DNA from: an uncultured Oscillospiraceae bacterium
GTDB taxonomy: Bacteria; Bacillota; Clostridia; Oscillospirales; Oscillospiraceae
Assembly (NCBI GenBank): GCA_944387075.1
Contig: CALXDO010000018.1
Span: 1-51,128 of the forward strand
Direction: 5' to 3'
DNA length: 51,128 nt
The position numbers and the translations under genes are program-made. The notes beneath the pieces were generated by a model. The model did not search any database. It saw nothing but the letters and a program-made list of their open reading frames with translations, and was not told the DNA's origin. Positions 1 through 8,061 of the stretch are shown piece by piece (position 1 is the first letter of the stretch; each line of letters starts with the position of its first letter).

Positions 1-34
1 CCGGCGGCGCCTGGGTTCGATAGTCAATTTTCAT
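1..34 (-). CDS. possible 5' end of a gene running off the window
   Basis: An ATG read on the minus strand at position 34 opens a frame (M-K-I-D-Y-R-T-Q-A-P-P) that is still open at the window edge. A GGTGAT sequence, matching the 3' half of a full Shine-Dalgarno, sits six bases upstream. Only eleven codons are visible, so no function can be assigned. It would be divergent from the small Cys-motif gene at 201. It may equally be chance. Confidence 0.3.
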   Translation of the reverse strand, partial: MKIDYRTQAPP

Positions 35-118
35 GTCAAATCACCATTTTTGTATACATAAAGCTGGGGCGGCCCGACGATACTATGGACATCTAAAATC
101 CGGGCTGCCCCTCCCCTC

Positions 119-148
119 AACTCAACAAAATTTTAATTTTGTTGAGTT
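119..148. repeat. 30-bp perfect inverted repeat, possible operator
   Basis: The arms are 13 bp (AACTCAACAAAAT and its complement) and meet around a four-base AT centre. No run of T follows on either strand, so it is not a typical terminator. It lies 52 bp before the ATG of the small Cys-motif gene, between it and a possible divergent gene. That placement fits an operator or an RNA hairpin in the leader, but this is inference. Confidence 0.55.
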
Positions 149-200
149 TCTAGTTAATTTCAACGGGAGTGTTCCGGAACAAGAATTGGAGGTCAAGACC

Positions 201-395
201 ATGAGTCTCATTCCATGCACTCTCTCCTGTCGGTATCAGACCGATGGTCGGTGTACCCTGTACGCCGCCGGCACACAGCCTGTGCGCAACGCGGCCCAGA
301 ATGGCACCGACCACCCATGCCTAAACTATGTGCCCAAATCCTCAGACCAGCACCGCAATCGCTTGCCGGATGTTGTGCACCTCAATGAGCTGTAA
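201..395 (+). CDS. small Cys-motif protein (64 aa), function unknown
   Basis: The ATG at 201 follows an excellent GGAGG with eight bases of spacing, which argues for a real gene. The protein begins M-S-L-I-P-C and has the pattern C-x3-C-x6-C followed some 26 residues later by another Cys near Y. This resembles a family of very small clostridial proteins with a C-x3-C-x(6)-C...C core, some carrying misleading dehydratase names; four Cys could bind a metal. The last 18 codons overlap the 3' end of radA on the other strand by 54 bp and look less protein-like than the first 46. The frame also continues upstream of 201, but the ribosome binding site favours this start. Function is not known. Confidence 0.6.
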   Translation: MSLIPCTLSCRYQTDGRCTLYAAGTQPVRNAAQNGTDHPCLNYVPKSSDQHRNRLPDVVHLNEL

Positions 396-1703
396 TCCGT
401 CTGGGACGATCAACTTTCCACTGTGCCGCGCTGGGATCAAGCATTTGGTAAATCCCAGCCGCTGCACCTCAGACAGTCTTTGATTTAAGGCGTGCACCGC
501 TCGCAATTCTCCAGTCAAACCAACCTCACCGATGGCGGCCAAATCATATGGCACCGGCTTGTCCCGAAAACTGGATGCCAGAGCGACTATGAGAGCCAAA
601 TCGGCCGCTGGCTCTGTGATACTCAGTCCACCGATGACATTGACATACACATCGCAGTTGGACACCATAAGTCCTCCACGTTTTTCCAGAACTGCGGAGA
701 GCATCATGGCCCGATTGTAATCAAAGCCGTTGCAAGAACGCCGTGAGGTTCCATAGGCCGATGGCGTGAGCAAAGCCTGAATCTCTGCCAGTACCGGACG
801 CACCCCTTCCATGACGCAGGTTACGCAGGAGCCCGGTGTATTCTGGGGGCGTCCGGACAACAAGGCCTCGGAAGGATTGGGCACCTGGGTCAGCCCCTGG
901 TCTCCCATTTCAAATACGCCGATCTCGTTGGTGGCACCGAACCGATTTTTGGCTGCACGGAGAATGCGATAGGAATTGTGCTCCTCCCCTTCAAAGTGAA
1001 GCACACAGTCCACCATATGCTCCAGCACCTTGGGGCCTGCCAAAGAGCCCTCTTTGTTGATGTGGCCCACCACAAAAACCGTAATGCCCAGCCCCTTAGC
1101 CAGATGCATCAAGGTCATGGTGCACTCCTTGACCTGGGCTACGCTGCCCGGGGAGGAATTGGAATCCCCGTTGTACACCGTCTGGATGGAGTCCACGATC
1201 AAAATATCCGGCTTTTGCTCTTCTACGGCTGCTACCACGTCATCCAGGTTGGTTTCCGAGTAGAGATACAATCCCTGCCCGGATATGCCAAGCCGCTGGG
1301 CTCGCAGCTTAATCTGCCGCTCTGATTCCTCTCCTGACACATAGAGTACCGAGGCAAACTGACACAGGCTGCTGCAGATTTGCAGCATGAGCGTGGATTT
1401 ACCAATGCCGGGGGCACCGCCCACCAGCACCAGAGAGCCCTTCACCGCTCCCCCGCCCAGCACCCGATCCAGTTCACTCATTCCTGTTGGAAAACGAAGC
1501 TCATCGGTGGCCTCTACCTCGTTCATAGGACGAGGCTTACGCAGGTTAGAAGTGATACCACCGCTTTTTTTCTTGGTTTCCGCAGCAGCAGCCGGTTGCT
1601 CTACAATGGTGTTCCACGCCCCGCAGGCCATACATCTTCCCTGCCATTTCGGCGTCTCATTGCCGCACTGGGTACAATAGAAAACCGTTTTGTTTTTTAC
1701 CAT
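342..1703 (-). CDS. radA: DNA repair protein RadA/Sms
   Basis: RadA is a RecA-like ATPase and branch-migration helicase that processes recombination intermediates in the cytoplasm. The protein is full length (453 aa). It has an N-terminal four-Cys zinc finger (C10, C13, C24, C27), a Walker A motif GGAPGIGKST at about 95-104, the RadA-specific KNRFG motif at about 252-256 and a C-terminal Lon-protease-like domain without an obvious protease dyad. The start is preceded by AGGAGG. It directly follows the cwlD-like gene (its ATG adjoins that stop codon), so the two are probably co-transcribed. Its 3' end overlaps the small + strand gene by 54 bp. Confidence 0.97.
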   Translation of the reverse strand: MVKNKTVFYCTQCGNETPKWQGRCMACGAWNTIVEQPAAAAETKKKSGGITSNLRKPRPMNEVEATDELRFPTGMSELDRVLGGGAVKGSLVLVGGAPGIGKSTLMLQICSSLCQFASVLYVSGEESERQIKLRAQRLGISGQGLYLYSETNLDDVVAAVEEQKPDILIVDSIQTVYNGDSNSSPGSVAQVKECTMTLMHLAKGLGITVFVVGHINKEGSLAGPKVLEHMVDCVLHFEGEEHNSYRILRAAKNRFGATNEIGVFEMGDQGLTQVPNPSEALLSGRPQNTPGSCVTCVMEGVRPVLAEIQALLTPSAYGTSRRSCNGFDYNRAMMLSAVLEKRGGLMVSNCDVYVNVIGGLSITEPAADLALIVALASSFRDKPVPYDLAAIGEVGLTGELRAVHALNQRLSEVQRLGFTKCLIPARHSGKLIVPDGLQLIEVHNIRQAIAVLV

Positions 1704-2420
1704 TCAGATTCCTCCTGTGGCTTTGTTCATCATTTGTATCTGGTGGAGATATGCCCCTGTGATGGCCAGGGACAGCTGCGTTTGATAGTCGTCCGTGAGC
1801 AGCAACGAGGCCTCTACTCCGTTGCTGAGAAAGCCACACTCCACCAATAGTCCAGGGCAGGAGATGTGCGAAAAGAGATAGAGATCTTCTGATACCTGTT
1901 TGGCCTTTTTGGTGTTTGTCCCATCCACAAAATCTTGCAAGGTCTGCTGTGTATATTCCCCCCATTGTCGTCCCACATCGCCCAGAGTATAAAACACCTG
2001 TGCACCGGACACCGCTGGGTCAGGAAACTGATTTTGATGAATGCTGATGAGCATGGCATTGGGGGTACGGTTCACCAGATCGGCCCGGTAAGCCAAGTCC
2101 GATTGTTTCCGGTTCCCGCTTTCTTCTGCCCCTGGCGTATGCAAGGAGACATCTTCACTACGAGTCAAGACTGTCTCAACCCCATACAATGCCATAACAT
2201 ACTCCATTTTCTTGACAATCTGAAGATTGATGTCACTCTCTCGATGACCAGAAGCCGTGACCGCACCACCGTCTTCCCCTCCGTGTCCAGCATCCAGAAT
2301 CACCACAGGATTTCCATATCCAACCGGAGCGATTGTCGGCACCAATTTGCCCCACCGAGCTAAAAAACAGAGGACTCCTGCGATCACCAGCAAGACAACC
2401 ATCCATGGCTTCATTGCCAT
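1704..2420 (-). CDS. cwlD: N-acetylmuramoyl-L-alanine amidase, CwlD-like
   Basis: Amidase_3-family zinc hydrolase of 238 aa. One N-terminal hydrophobic segment (about residues 6-22) should anchor or export it. The catalytic domain shows LDAGHGGEDGGA (first zinc His), an E-S-D-I-N motif (zinc Glu), S-I-H-Q-N (second zinc His) and L-V-E-C-G-F (catalytic Glu). Size and motifs fit CwlD, which removes side chains from muramic acid so that spore-cortex muramic-delta-lactam can form; the specific CwlD role is inferred. An upstream extension to 2630 is possible in frame but overlaps the nif3-like gene. The start at 2420 has GGGAGGG nine bases before it. Confidence 0.88.
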   Translation of the reverse strand: MAMKPWMVVLLVIAGVLCFLARWGKLVPTIAPVGYGNPVVILDAGHGGEDGGAVTASGHRESDINLQIVKKMEYVMALYGVETVLTRSEDVSLHTPGAEESGNRKQSDLAYRADLVNRTPNAMLISIHQNQFPDPAVSGAQVFYTLGDVGRQWGEYTQQTLQDFVDGTNTKKAKQVSEDLYLFSHISCPGLLVECGFLSNGVEASLLLTDDYQTQLSLAITGAYLHQIQMMNKATGGI

Positions 2421-2463
2421 CCCCCCTTCCCTCCCACCATATGAAAAAAGGGGACAACTCATG

Positions 2464-3258
2464 CTAGATGCAATGGTAGATTTCCCGGTGACGCTGAGAG
2501 ATGACCACCCGCAGGTCCGGAAATGCCCGTTGTAGCCACTGTTGCAACACAGGACACACCACATTCTCTGTGGGATAGTGCCCTGCGTCCAACAAGTTAA
2601 GGCCGTAGGACTTAGCCTCCAGAAATACATCGTATTTCACGTCAGCGGTGACAAAGGTATCACATCCAGATGCCAGGACATCGGAGAGCATACTGCCGCA
2701 GGAGCCGCCGCCCACGGCCACCTTGTGCACCGGCTTGCCACTATCCACCACTCGCACACAGGCAGCGTCCAGCCTCTGTTTTACCAGGGCAGCAAATTCA
2801 TTCACCCCCTGAACCGGAACCAGCCCTACCCGGCCGATGCCATAGGGCCTTCCCTGTTCATCCATGCCGTCCTGGTGAAGCTGTTCCATCCCCGTCAATC
2901 CCAGCTTCTGAGCCAAAGCATCGTTTACTCCCTCTGCCACAGCGTCCAGATTGGTGTGGGCACAGATGGCGGAAATTCCACTTTGCACCATGTCCAAGAG
3001 CATGGCACCGTTTGGGGTGTCGTCGGTAAGCTGCTTGATGCCGTTCCAAATTACCGGGTGGTGAGAGACAATGAGCTGGGCTCCCAGTTCCACCGCCTCC
3101 TGCACCACCGCTGGTGTAATATCCAACGCCACCAGCACACAATCCACTTCTGCGCTGCGCCGTCCTACCAGGAACCCAGCGTTGTCAAACCCCAGCTGAT
3201 ACTGGAATGGGGCCTTGTCCTCTATGACGTTATAGATCTGCGCCACTGTTGTGCTCAT
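2464..3258 (-). CDS. Nif3-like dinuclear metal centre protein (YqfO family)
   Basis: A 264-aa protein of the Nif3/YqfO (DUF34) family. Metal-ligand motifs are visible: S-H-H-P-V-I (about 65-70), A-H-T-N-L-D-A (about 100-106) and a C-terminal D-A-G-H-Y-P-T-E. It lacks the long middle insertion found in B. subtilis YqfO. The family is reported to bind two metals and has been linked to GTP cyclohydrolase-like or metal-chaperone roles, but its true function is unsettled. It overlaps trmK by four bases (ATGA), the same pairing as trmK-yqfO in Bacillus, so the two are translationally coupled. Confidence 0.93.
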   Translation of the reverse strand: MSTTVAQIYNVIEDKAPFQYQLGFDNAGFLVGRRSAEVDCVLVALDITPAVVQEAVELGAQLIVSHHPVIWNGIKQLTDDTPNGAMLLDMVQSGISAICAHTNLDAVAEGVNDALAQKLGLTGMEQLHQDGMDEQGRPYGIGRVGLVPVQGVNEFAALVKQRLDAACVRVVDSGKPVHKVAVGGGSCGSMLSDVLASGCDTFVTADVKYDVFLEAKSYGLNLLDAGHYPTENVVCPVLQQWLQRAFPDLRVVISQRHREIYHCI

Positions 3259-3935
3259 ACCTTCAACTCCTTTTCCATGTCCTCAATTCCGCCCAGAACC
3301 TCTTCCAACTGCTCCATTGTGGACTGATCTGGGTTTGCCGAAGCACGTTGCCCCTCCAGAGCACGGCGCACTTTTCCCTTCATCATGGACAGGTATTCCC
3401 TGCGCAAAGGCTGGGGCCGATTACGCCCTACCCAAAGCTCCGCAGGGGTCATAGGGGAATCCTGTCCACCACGGACCGTGAGAATGGTGTACATCCGGCT
3501 CCCCTCCTGACAGATGGTCTCCTGTTCCACCGTGTATCCGTTCCCCTGTAACCACTGCCGCAAGTCAGGGAAAGACGTCATGGGCTGCAACAGCAAAAGG
3601 GTATTCTCTCGAGTCCAGGGAGCCTGTTCCAAGATGGCAGCAATGGTCTCCCCTCCCATGCCGGCAATAGACACCACGTCCGCCTCTCCGGCTTGAATCC
3701 CGGATAACCCGTCACACAGGCGCAGGGAAACCCGCTCTGCCACTCCATGCTGCTCCACCGTCTCTCGTGCCCGGGATAGTGGGCCCTCCCGCAGGTCCGA
3801 GGCAATGGCGGAGGGGATACGCCCTTCCAGCAGTAGCCATACCGGAAGCAACGCATGGTCTGTGCCCACATCTGCCAAAACAGCCCCCTGAGGCACCTGC
3901 TGTGCGATGGTGTGTAGTCTAGGTGTTAACTCCAT
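3255..3935 (-). CDS. trmK: tRNA (adenine22-N1)-methyltransferase TrmK
   Basis: TrmK methylates A22 in the D-loop of tRNA using SAM. The 226-aa protein has the class I SAM-binding motif V-L-A-D-V-G-T-D-H-A near residue 20, the family motif A-S-D-L-R-E-G-P-L about residue 45, and S-I-A-G-M-G-G-E-T at about 90. A long C-terminal helical region (from about 175) is typical. GGAGG lies before the ATG. It is the first gene of a trmK-nif3-cwlD-radA group and lies 52 bp after the DUF1858 gene, from which a hairpin separates it. Confidence 0.94.
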   Translation of the reverse strand: MELTPRLHTIAQQVPQGAVLADVGTDHALLPVWLLLEGRIPSAIASDLREGPLSRARETVEQHGVAERVSLRLCDGLSGIQAGEADVVSIAGMGGETIAAILEQAPWTRENTLLLLQPMTSFPDLRQWLQGNGYTVEQETICQEGSRMYTILTVRGGQDSPMTPAELWVGRNRPQPLRREYLSMMKGKVRRALEGQRASANPDQSTMEQLEEVLGGIEDMEKELKV

Positions 3936-3952
3936 AATACCTCCAGATAGAC

Positions 3953-3978
3953 GGAAAGAGCGGTTTCCCGCTCTTTCC
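3953..3978 (-). terminator. hairpin after the DUF1858 gene
   Basis: Arms GGAAAGAGCGG and CCGCTCTTTCC (11 bp, perfect) close a four-base loop. On the minus strand it follows the DUF1858 stop by about 10 bp. The trailing T content is low (CTTTCCGTCT), so termination may be partial and let transcription into trmK continue. Confidence 0.6.
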
Positions 3979-3987
3979 CATCATGCA

Positions 3988-4188
3988 TCAATCCGCAATA
4001 TTGGCGTTGATCTGCTCCAGCAGAGCATCCACATCCACGCCGTGCACCATGCAGGCCTGCTCCACGGTTTCGCCACGGGCGGAGGGGCAGCCCAGGCAGT
4101 GCATGCCGATGGAGAGGAAGATGGGAGCGGTGTGAGGGGCGATGTCCAAAATATCGCCAATGATGGTATCCTTTGTAATCTTAGCCAT
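3988..4188 (-). CDS. DUF1858 domain protein
   Basis: A 66-aa single-domain protein of the DUF1858 family, also called the hybrid-cluster-protein-associated redox disulfide domain. The start M-A-K-I-T-K-D-T-I-I-G-D-I-L, the middle G-M-H-C-L-G-C-P with a C-x2-C pair, and a later A-C-M are characteristic. The Cys pair suggests redox or metal chemistry, but no reaction is established for stand-alone members. GGAGG precedes the ATG. A strong sigma-A promoter lies upstream at 4228-4256 and a hairpin just downstream, so it may also be made as a short transcript. Confidence 0.9.
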   Translation of the reverse strand: MAKITKDTIIGDILDIAPHTAPIFLSIGMHCLGCPSARGETVEQACMVHGVDVDALLEQINANIAD

Positions 4189-4227
4189 GTTCTATGACCT
4201 CCTGATCTAGTTTTGTCGAACGCTCTT

Positions 4228-4256
4228 AGTATATCCAACCTTTTGCACTTTTGCAA
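4228..4256 (-). promoter_or_regulatory. sigma-A promoter of the DUF1858 gene
   Basis: On the minus strand TTGCAA (4251-4256) is followed after 17 bp by TATACT (4228-4233). The -35 lies inside CTCTTGCAA, a 9-mer repeated exactly in the promoters at 5503-5531 and 6413-6441. Confidence 0.75.
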
Positions 4257-4273
4257 GAGGCCAGAGAGGAATC

Positions 4274-5470
4274 TCACTGGAATTCCTTTAAAAATGCCTC
4301 CAAGCGATCCATGCCCTTCTGAATGTTCTCCATGGAAGTCGCATAAGACCAGCGCACAAAATTGGGAGCACCAAAGGCGGTACCGGGCACCGTGGCCACC
4401 AGACCATACTTGAGGAATGCCTGAGAGAAGTCATCGCAGGTCTCAATGACCTGACCCCGCACACTGCGGCCAACCAGCTTTTCCATATTCATCATCACAT
4501 AGAAGGCACCTTCGGGCTTGATGCAGCTGACACCCTCTACCTGGTTCATCCGCTCTACCAAGTAGTTCCGCCGTTCTTCAAACGCCTGTCGCATCTCTTC
4601 AATCTTATTCTGAGGACCGTTAAGCGCAGCCTGGGCAGCCGCCTGAGAGATCGTGCAGCAAGAACCGGCACAGTGGCTGAGATAATTGCTCATGACCTTG
4701 ATGACCTCTGGCTCAGCCATAGCGTAACCAATACGCCAACCGGTCATGGCATAGGCCTTGGAAACTCCGTTGATGAGGATGGTACGCTTTTTCACCTCTT
4801 CGCCCAAACTGGCAACGGAAGTAAACTTCAGCCCGTCATAGAGCAAGCAAGCGTAGATCTCATCGGCAATGATATACAGATCCTTCTCCACACACACATC
4901 GGCCAGGGACTGCAATTCCTCTCGGTTGTACACCATGCCGGTGGGGTTGGAGGGATTGTTGAGAATGACGGCTTTCGTCTTATCTGTCACTGCATTTCGC
5001 AGCTGTTGTGCCGTAATCTTAAACCCAGCAGACTCCTGGGCTGTGACGATTACAGGTACACCACCCATCATGCGGATGAGTTCCACATAGCTGACCCAGT
5101 ACGGGGCAGGCAAAATGACTTCATCCCCAGGATTAACCAGGGCACGCAGGGCCAGATACACGCAGTGCTTGGCCCCGCCAGCCACCACAACTTGGGAAGG
5201 CTGATAATCCACCTGGAAATCCGCCTTCATGCGGGCACACACCGCCTCCTTCAGCCCGAGAGTACCAGAAGCGGGAGTATACCGGGTGTTGTTCTCCTCA
5301 ATAGCCCGGATGCCAGCGGCCTTGATTTCGTCCGGTGTGTTAAAGTCCGGCTCACCAGCACCAAATCCAATTACATCAATTCCGTCTGCTTTCATCTGCT
5401 TGGCCAGAGAATCAATGGCCATGGTGCTGGATGCCTGTACCTGAGAGGCAAGAAGCGACAATTCTTTCAA
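4274..5470 (-). CDS. pyridoxal-phosphate aminotransferase class I (AspB/PatA-like)
   Basis: A 398-aa fold-type I aminotransferase, probably aspartate or aromatic/branched amino acid specific. Motifs include G-A-G-E-P-D-F-N-T-P (N-terminal substrate loop), N-N-P-S-N-P-T-G, A-D-E-I-Y (PLP Asp/Tyr), N-G-V-S-K-A-Y-A-M-T-G-W-R (PLP Lys in S-K) and a C-terminal substrate-binding Arg in N-F-V-R. The chosen start is a TTG at 5470 because GGAGG lies seven bases before it. An ATG 18 bp further upstream would swallow the ribosome binding site into the gene. Transcribed alone from 5503-5531. Exact substrate cannot be read from the sequence. Confidence 0.93.
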   Translation of the reverse strand: MKELSLLASQVQASSTMAIDSLAKQMKADGIDVIGFGAGEPDFNTPDEIKAAGIRAIEENNTRYTPASGTLGLKEAVCARMKADFQVDYQPSQVVVAGGAKHCVYLALRALVNPGDEVILPAPYWVSYVELIRMMGGVPVIVTAQESAGFKITAQQLRNAVTDKTKAVILNNPSNPTGMVYNREELQSLADVCVEKDLYIIADEIYACLLYDGLKFTSVASLGEEVKKRTILINGVSKAYAMTGWRIGYAMAEPEVIKVMSNYLSHCAGSCCTISQAAAQAALNGPQNKIEEMRQAFEERRNYLVERMNQVEGVSCIKPEGAFYVMMNMEKLVGRSVRGQVIETCDDFSQAFLKYGLVATVPGTAFGAPNFVRWSYATSMENIQKGMDRLEAFLKEFQ

Positions 5471-5502
5471 GTCAATCCCTCCGTACACTGATTTTATGAC
5501 AC

Positions 5503-5531
5503 ATTATATCGCGTTTCTTGCATAATTGCAA
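5503..5531 (-). promoter_or_regulatory. sigma-A promoter of the aminotransferase gene
   Basis: TTGCAA (5526-5531), 17 bp, TATAAT (5503-5508) on the minus strand. The -35 again sits within CTCTTGCAA. The -10 is perfect and lies about 33 bp before the TTG start. Confidence 0.8.
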
Positions 5532-5588
5532 GAGCGTTTCCAATATACGCTGTTCATTTTGCATGTTCTGATATGACTCACTGCAAAA

Positions 5589-6371
5589 TCATCGTGTGCG
5601 CTTGGTTGTATTTTTGCAGTAGAGAAAGTAGAGACCCTTGACCATCAAATCCCGGTCATACTCGATGGAGTGACAGCAATGGCGGAAGATTTCCGGGGCA
5701 TACTCCCCGGTAGCCACGATGGAGGCCGCAGGTTCCCCCGCTGCGTGCTCCATCTCATCAATGAGACGGTCGATGGAGCCAGCATAGCCGTACACCACAC
5801 CCGCTCTCATAGAGTCCACCGTATTGCGCCCCAGTGGGGTGTCCACTTTTCCCATGGCAATATGGGGCAACTGTGCCCCATGATCTGAAAGGGCCTCCAG
5901 GGCAATGGCCATACCTGGCATGATGGCGCACCCTTCATAGGATGCCTGCCTCATGTAAGAGAAGGACAGGGCCGTTCCTGAGTTAATCACAAGGGACGGG
6001 GATGGATACACGGCCACCGCCGCCACTGCCGAGGCTACAATGTTGCTGCCTAGCTGGTTATGGACATCTGCTCGAATGTTCAGGCCTGTCTTGACCCCCG
6101 GGCCCACCACCATGGCCCGCTTTCCGGTCAACCGCTGAATGGCCCGCACAAAGACATCCGTGATTGGGGGAACTACGCTGGACACAATGGCCCCGTGTAC
6201 CTCCCGAATGTGCCCGCCGTACAGCTGAAACACACCCATTAAATCCAAGGCACAGCGGTCCTCGCTGTATCTGCGCTCAGTTTCCAGCTCTGAGCGGAAT
6301 CGGATGTCCCCATTCTCCTCAAACAGTGCGATGGTGACGTGTATGTTGCTAATGGCCACAGCCAAGATCAA
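5589..6371 (-). CDS. degenerate CoaX-family protein (type III pantothenate kinase-like), probably inactive
   Basis: A 260-aa protein that follows the CoaX fold from end to end. The C-terminal half is well kept: Y-E-G-C-A-I-M-P-G, L-E-A-L-S, L-G-R-N-T-V-D-S-M-R-A-G-V-V-Y-G-Y and I-V-A-T-G-E-Y-A-P. The catalytic positions are changed. The first phosphate motif, normally D-x-G-N-T, reads A-I-S-N-I. The GAD motif carrying the general base reads G-S-N. The D-x-G-T-A-T-T motif reads N-S-G-T-A-L-S. All three Asp residues are therefore gone while the frame is intact, which points to a retained pseudoenzyme, for example a regulator or scaffold. The start is a TTG at 6371 with AAAGGGG nine bases upstream; a TTG at 6380 is less well placed. 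It has its own promoter. Compare the type II pantothenate kinase at 43208. Confidence 0.85.
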   Translation of the reverse strand: MILAVAISNIHVTIALFEENGDIRFRSELETERRYSEDRCALDLMGVFQLYGGHIREVHGAIVSSVVPPITDVFVRAIQRLTGKRAMVVGPGVKTGLNIRADVHNQLGSNIVASAVAAVAVYPSPSLVINSGTALSFSYMRQASYEGCAIMPGMAIALEALSDHGAQLPHIAMGKVDTPLGRNTVDSMRAGVVYGYAGSIDRLIDEMEHAAGEPAASIVATGEYAPEIFRHCCHSIEYDRDLMVKGLYFLYCKNTTKRTR

Positions 6372-6412
6372 AGTGCCCAACCCCTTTGTCTACTGAAAAT
6401 ACTATTGCTACC

Positions 6413-6441
6413 ATTATAGCCGTGGAGAAAGGGCATTGCAA
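6413..6441 (-). promoter_or_regulatory. sigma-A promoter of the CoaX-like gene
   Basis: TTGCAA (6436-6441), 17 bp, TATAAT (6413-6418) on the minus strand, about 40 bp before the TTG start and directly after the leuB terminator. The -35 is part of CTCTTGCAA. Confidence 0.8.
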
Positions 6442-6445
6442 GAGC

Positions 6446-6480
6446 AAACCTCCGTCCCTGAAGCTATGGGACGGAGGTTT
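6446..6480 (-). terminator. terminator of the leuCDB operon
   Basis: Perfect 12-bp arms (AAACCTCCGTCC and complement) with an 11-base loop, beginning 8 bp after the leuB stop on the minus strand. A short T-run follows in both directions. Confidence 0.8.
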
Positions 6481-6487
6481 TTCACTC

Positions 6488-7564
6488 TCAGATGTTATCT
6501 CGAATAATTTGTCCCATCTGACGGGTGCCAACGATAGACTCACCGGGCTTAGCAATGTCAGCCGTGCGCCAACCATCTGCCAGAGCTTTGTCCACCGCTC
6601 GCTCCACAGCATCAGCCTCTTGGGCCAGGTGGAAGGAGTAGCGGAACATCATAGCCACGGAGAGAATGGTAGCAATGGGGTTTGCCTTGTCCTGTCCGGC
6701 AATGTCCGGAGCAGAGCCGTGAATGGGCTCGTAGAGGGCTGGGGCGGTATCTCCCATGGAGGCCGATGGGAGCAGCCCAATGGAGCCGGTAATCATGGAG
6801 GCCTCATCGGAGAGGATGTCTCCAAACATGTTCTCCGTCACCACCACATCGAACTGGCCGGGGTCCCGCACCAGCTGCATAGCGCAGTTGTCCACCAGTA
6901 CATCCTCATAGGCCACGTCGGGATATTCCTTTGCCAGACGGTGCATCACAGACCGCCACAGGCGGCTGGTTTCCAGCACGTTGGCTTTGTCCACGCTGGA
7001 CACCTTGTTCCGTCTCAGCCGAGCCATTTCAAAGGCACGGCGGCCAATGCGCTCAATCTCCATTTCAGAATAGGCCATCAGGTCGGTGCACTCGACGCCC
7101 CGATCCGGAGTCTCATAGCGATCCCGCTTGCCAAAGTACACACCGCCGGTCAGTTCCCGCACCATCATCAAATCAATGCCTTTTTCGGCCGTCTCCTTCT
7201 TCAGCGGACAGGCCTCAGCCAGAGCCGGGCGCAGCGCGGCGGGACGCAGGTTTGCATACAGGCCCAAATCCTTGCGAATGGCCAGCAGGGCTGTTTCCGG
7301 ACGCTGCTCAGCGGGCTTGTCACTGCCCCATTTGGGGCCACCCACAGCACCTAGCAGCACTGCGTCACAGCTTTTGCATATCTCGGCAGTACCGTCAGGG
7401 TAACTCTTGCCCACCGCGTCCGTAGCGCAGCCACCCAGCAGCACATCCACATAGATAAAGGTGTGTCCGAACTTCTCCCCCACCCTGTTGATAACACCCA
7501 CCGCTTCATCCACGATCTCTGGGCCGATTCCATCCCCCCGAATGAGAGCAATTTTATAATTCAT
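6488..7564 (-). CDS. leuB: 3-isopropylmalate dehydrogenase
   Basis: LeuB oxidises and decarboxylates 3-isopropylmalate with NAD+, giving 2-oxoisocaproate in leucine synthesis. The 358-aa length is normal. Seen are the N-terminal [18 protein letters not shown] (substrate loop with Tyr), K-A-N-V-L (catalytic Lys), D-N-C-A-M-Q-L-V-R and [10 protein letters not shown] (metal Asp residues), and H-G-S-A-P-D-I-A (NAD loop, NAD-type). It overlaps leuD by four bases (ATGA) and is the last gene of leuC-leuD-leuB. No leuA or ilv gene is in the window. Confidence 0.97.
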   Translation of the reverse strand: MNYKIALIRGDGIGPEIVDEAVGVINRVGEKFGHTFIYVDVLLGGCATDAVGKSYPDGTAEICKSCDAVLLGAVGGPKWGSDKPAEQRPETALLAIRKDLGLYANLRPAALRPALAEACPLKKETAEKGIDLMMVRELTGGVYFGKRDRYETPDRGVECTDLMAYSEMEIERIGRRAFEMARLRRNKVSSVDKANVLETSRLWRSVMHRLAKEYPDVAYEDVLVDNCAMQLVRDPGQFDVVVTENMFGDILSDEASMITGSIGLLPSASMGDTAPALYEPIHGSAPDIAGQDKANPIATILSVAMMFRYSFHLAQEADAVERAVDKALADGWRTADIAKPGESIVGTRQMGQIIRDNI

Positions 7565-8046
7565 TTGGCGATCCCCCTCGCTTTGAGAGAATGGAGCAGG
7601 CCGCCGTTTTCAATGATGCCGTTGACAAAGGTGGGGAACGGCGCGGCCTGAAAGGTTTCCCCGGTGGTCTGGTTCTCAATAACCCCGGTGGCAAAGTCCA
7701 CGGTGATGCTGTCCCCAGGAGAAATGCCATCCACAGCCTGGGGGCATTCCATAATGGGAAAACCGATGTTGATGGCGTTGCGGTAGAAGATGCGGGCAAA
7801 GCTCTTGGCGATGACGCATTTCACCCCGCAGGCTTTGATGGCCAGCGGAGCATGCTCTCGGGAAGAGCCGCAGCCGAAGTTGCTGCCGCCCACCACAATG
7901 TCCCCCGGCTCTACTGTGCTGGCAAAGTCGGCGTCGATGTCCTCCATGCAGTGGGAGGCCAAGGACTTCTCGTCTGGGGCGTTGAGGTAACGGGCTGGGA
8001 TAATGACGTCGGTATCCACATTGTCGCCGTATTTATAAATCTTCAT
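7561..8046 (-). CDS. leuD: 3-isopropylmalate dehydratase small subunit
   Basis: LeuD is the swivel-domain subunit that pairs with LeuC to isomerise 2- to 3-isopropylmalate. At 161 aa it is the short clostridial/archaeal type. It shows [16 protein letters not shown] near the N-terminus and [14 protein letters not shown] (substrate-binding loop with SSREHA) at about 53-66. It sits 15 bp after leuC and overlaps leuB by four bases. Confidence 0.97.
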   Translation of the reverse strand: MKIYKYGDNVDTDVIIPARYLNAPDEKSLASHCMEDIDADFASTVEPGDIVVGGSNFGCGSSREHAPLAIKACGVKCVIAKSFARIFYRNAINIGFPIMECPQAVDGISPGDSITVDFATGVIENQTTGETFQAAPFPTFVNGIIENGGLLHSLKARGIAK

Positions 8047-8061
8047 TTCATCATCCCTCCC

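Noticed and set aside
4673-5491. 272-codon open frame opposite the aminotransferase gene
   Set aside because: Antisense shadow of a gene with clear motifs; no start signals.
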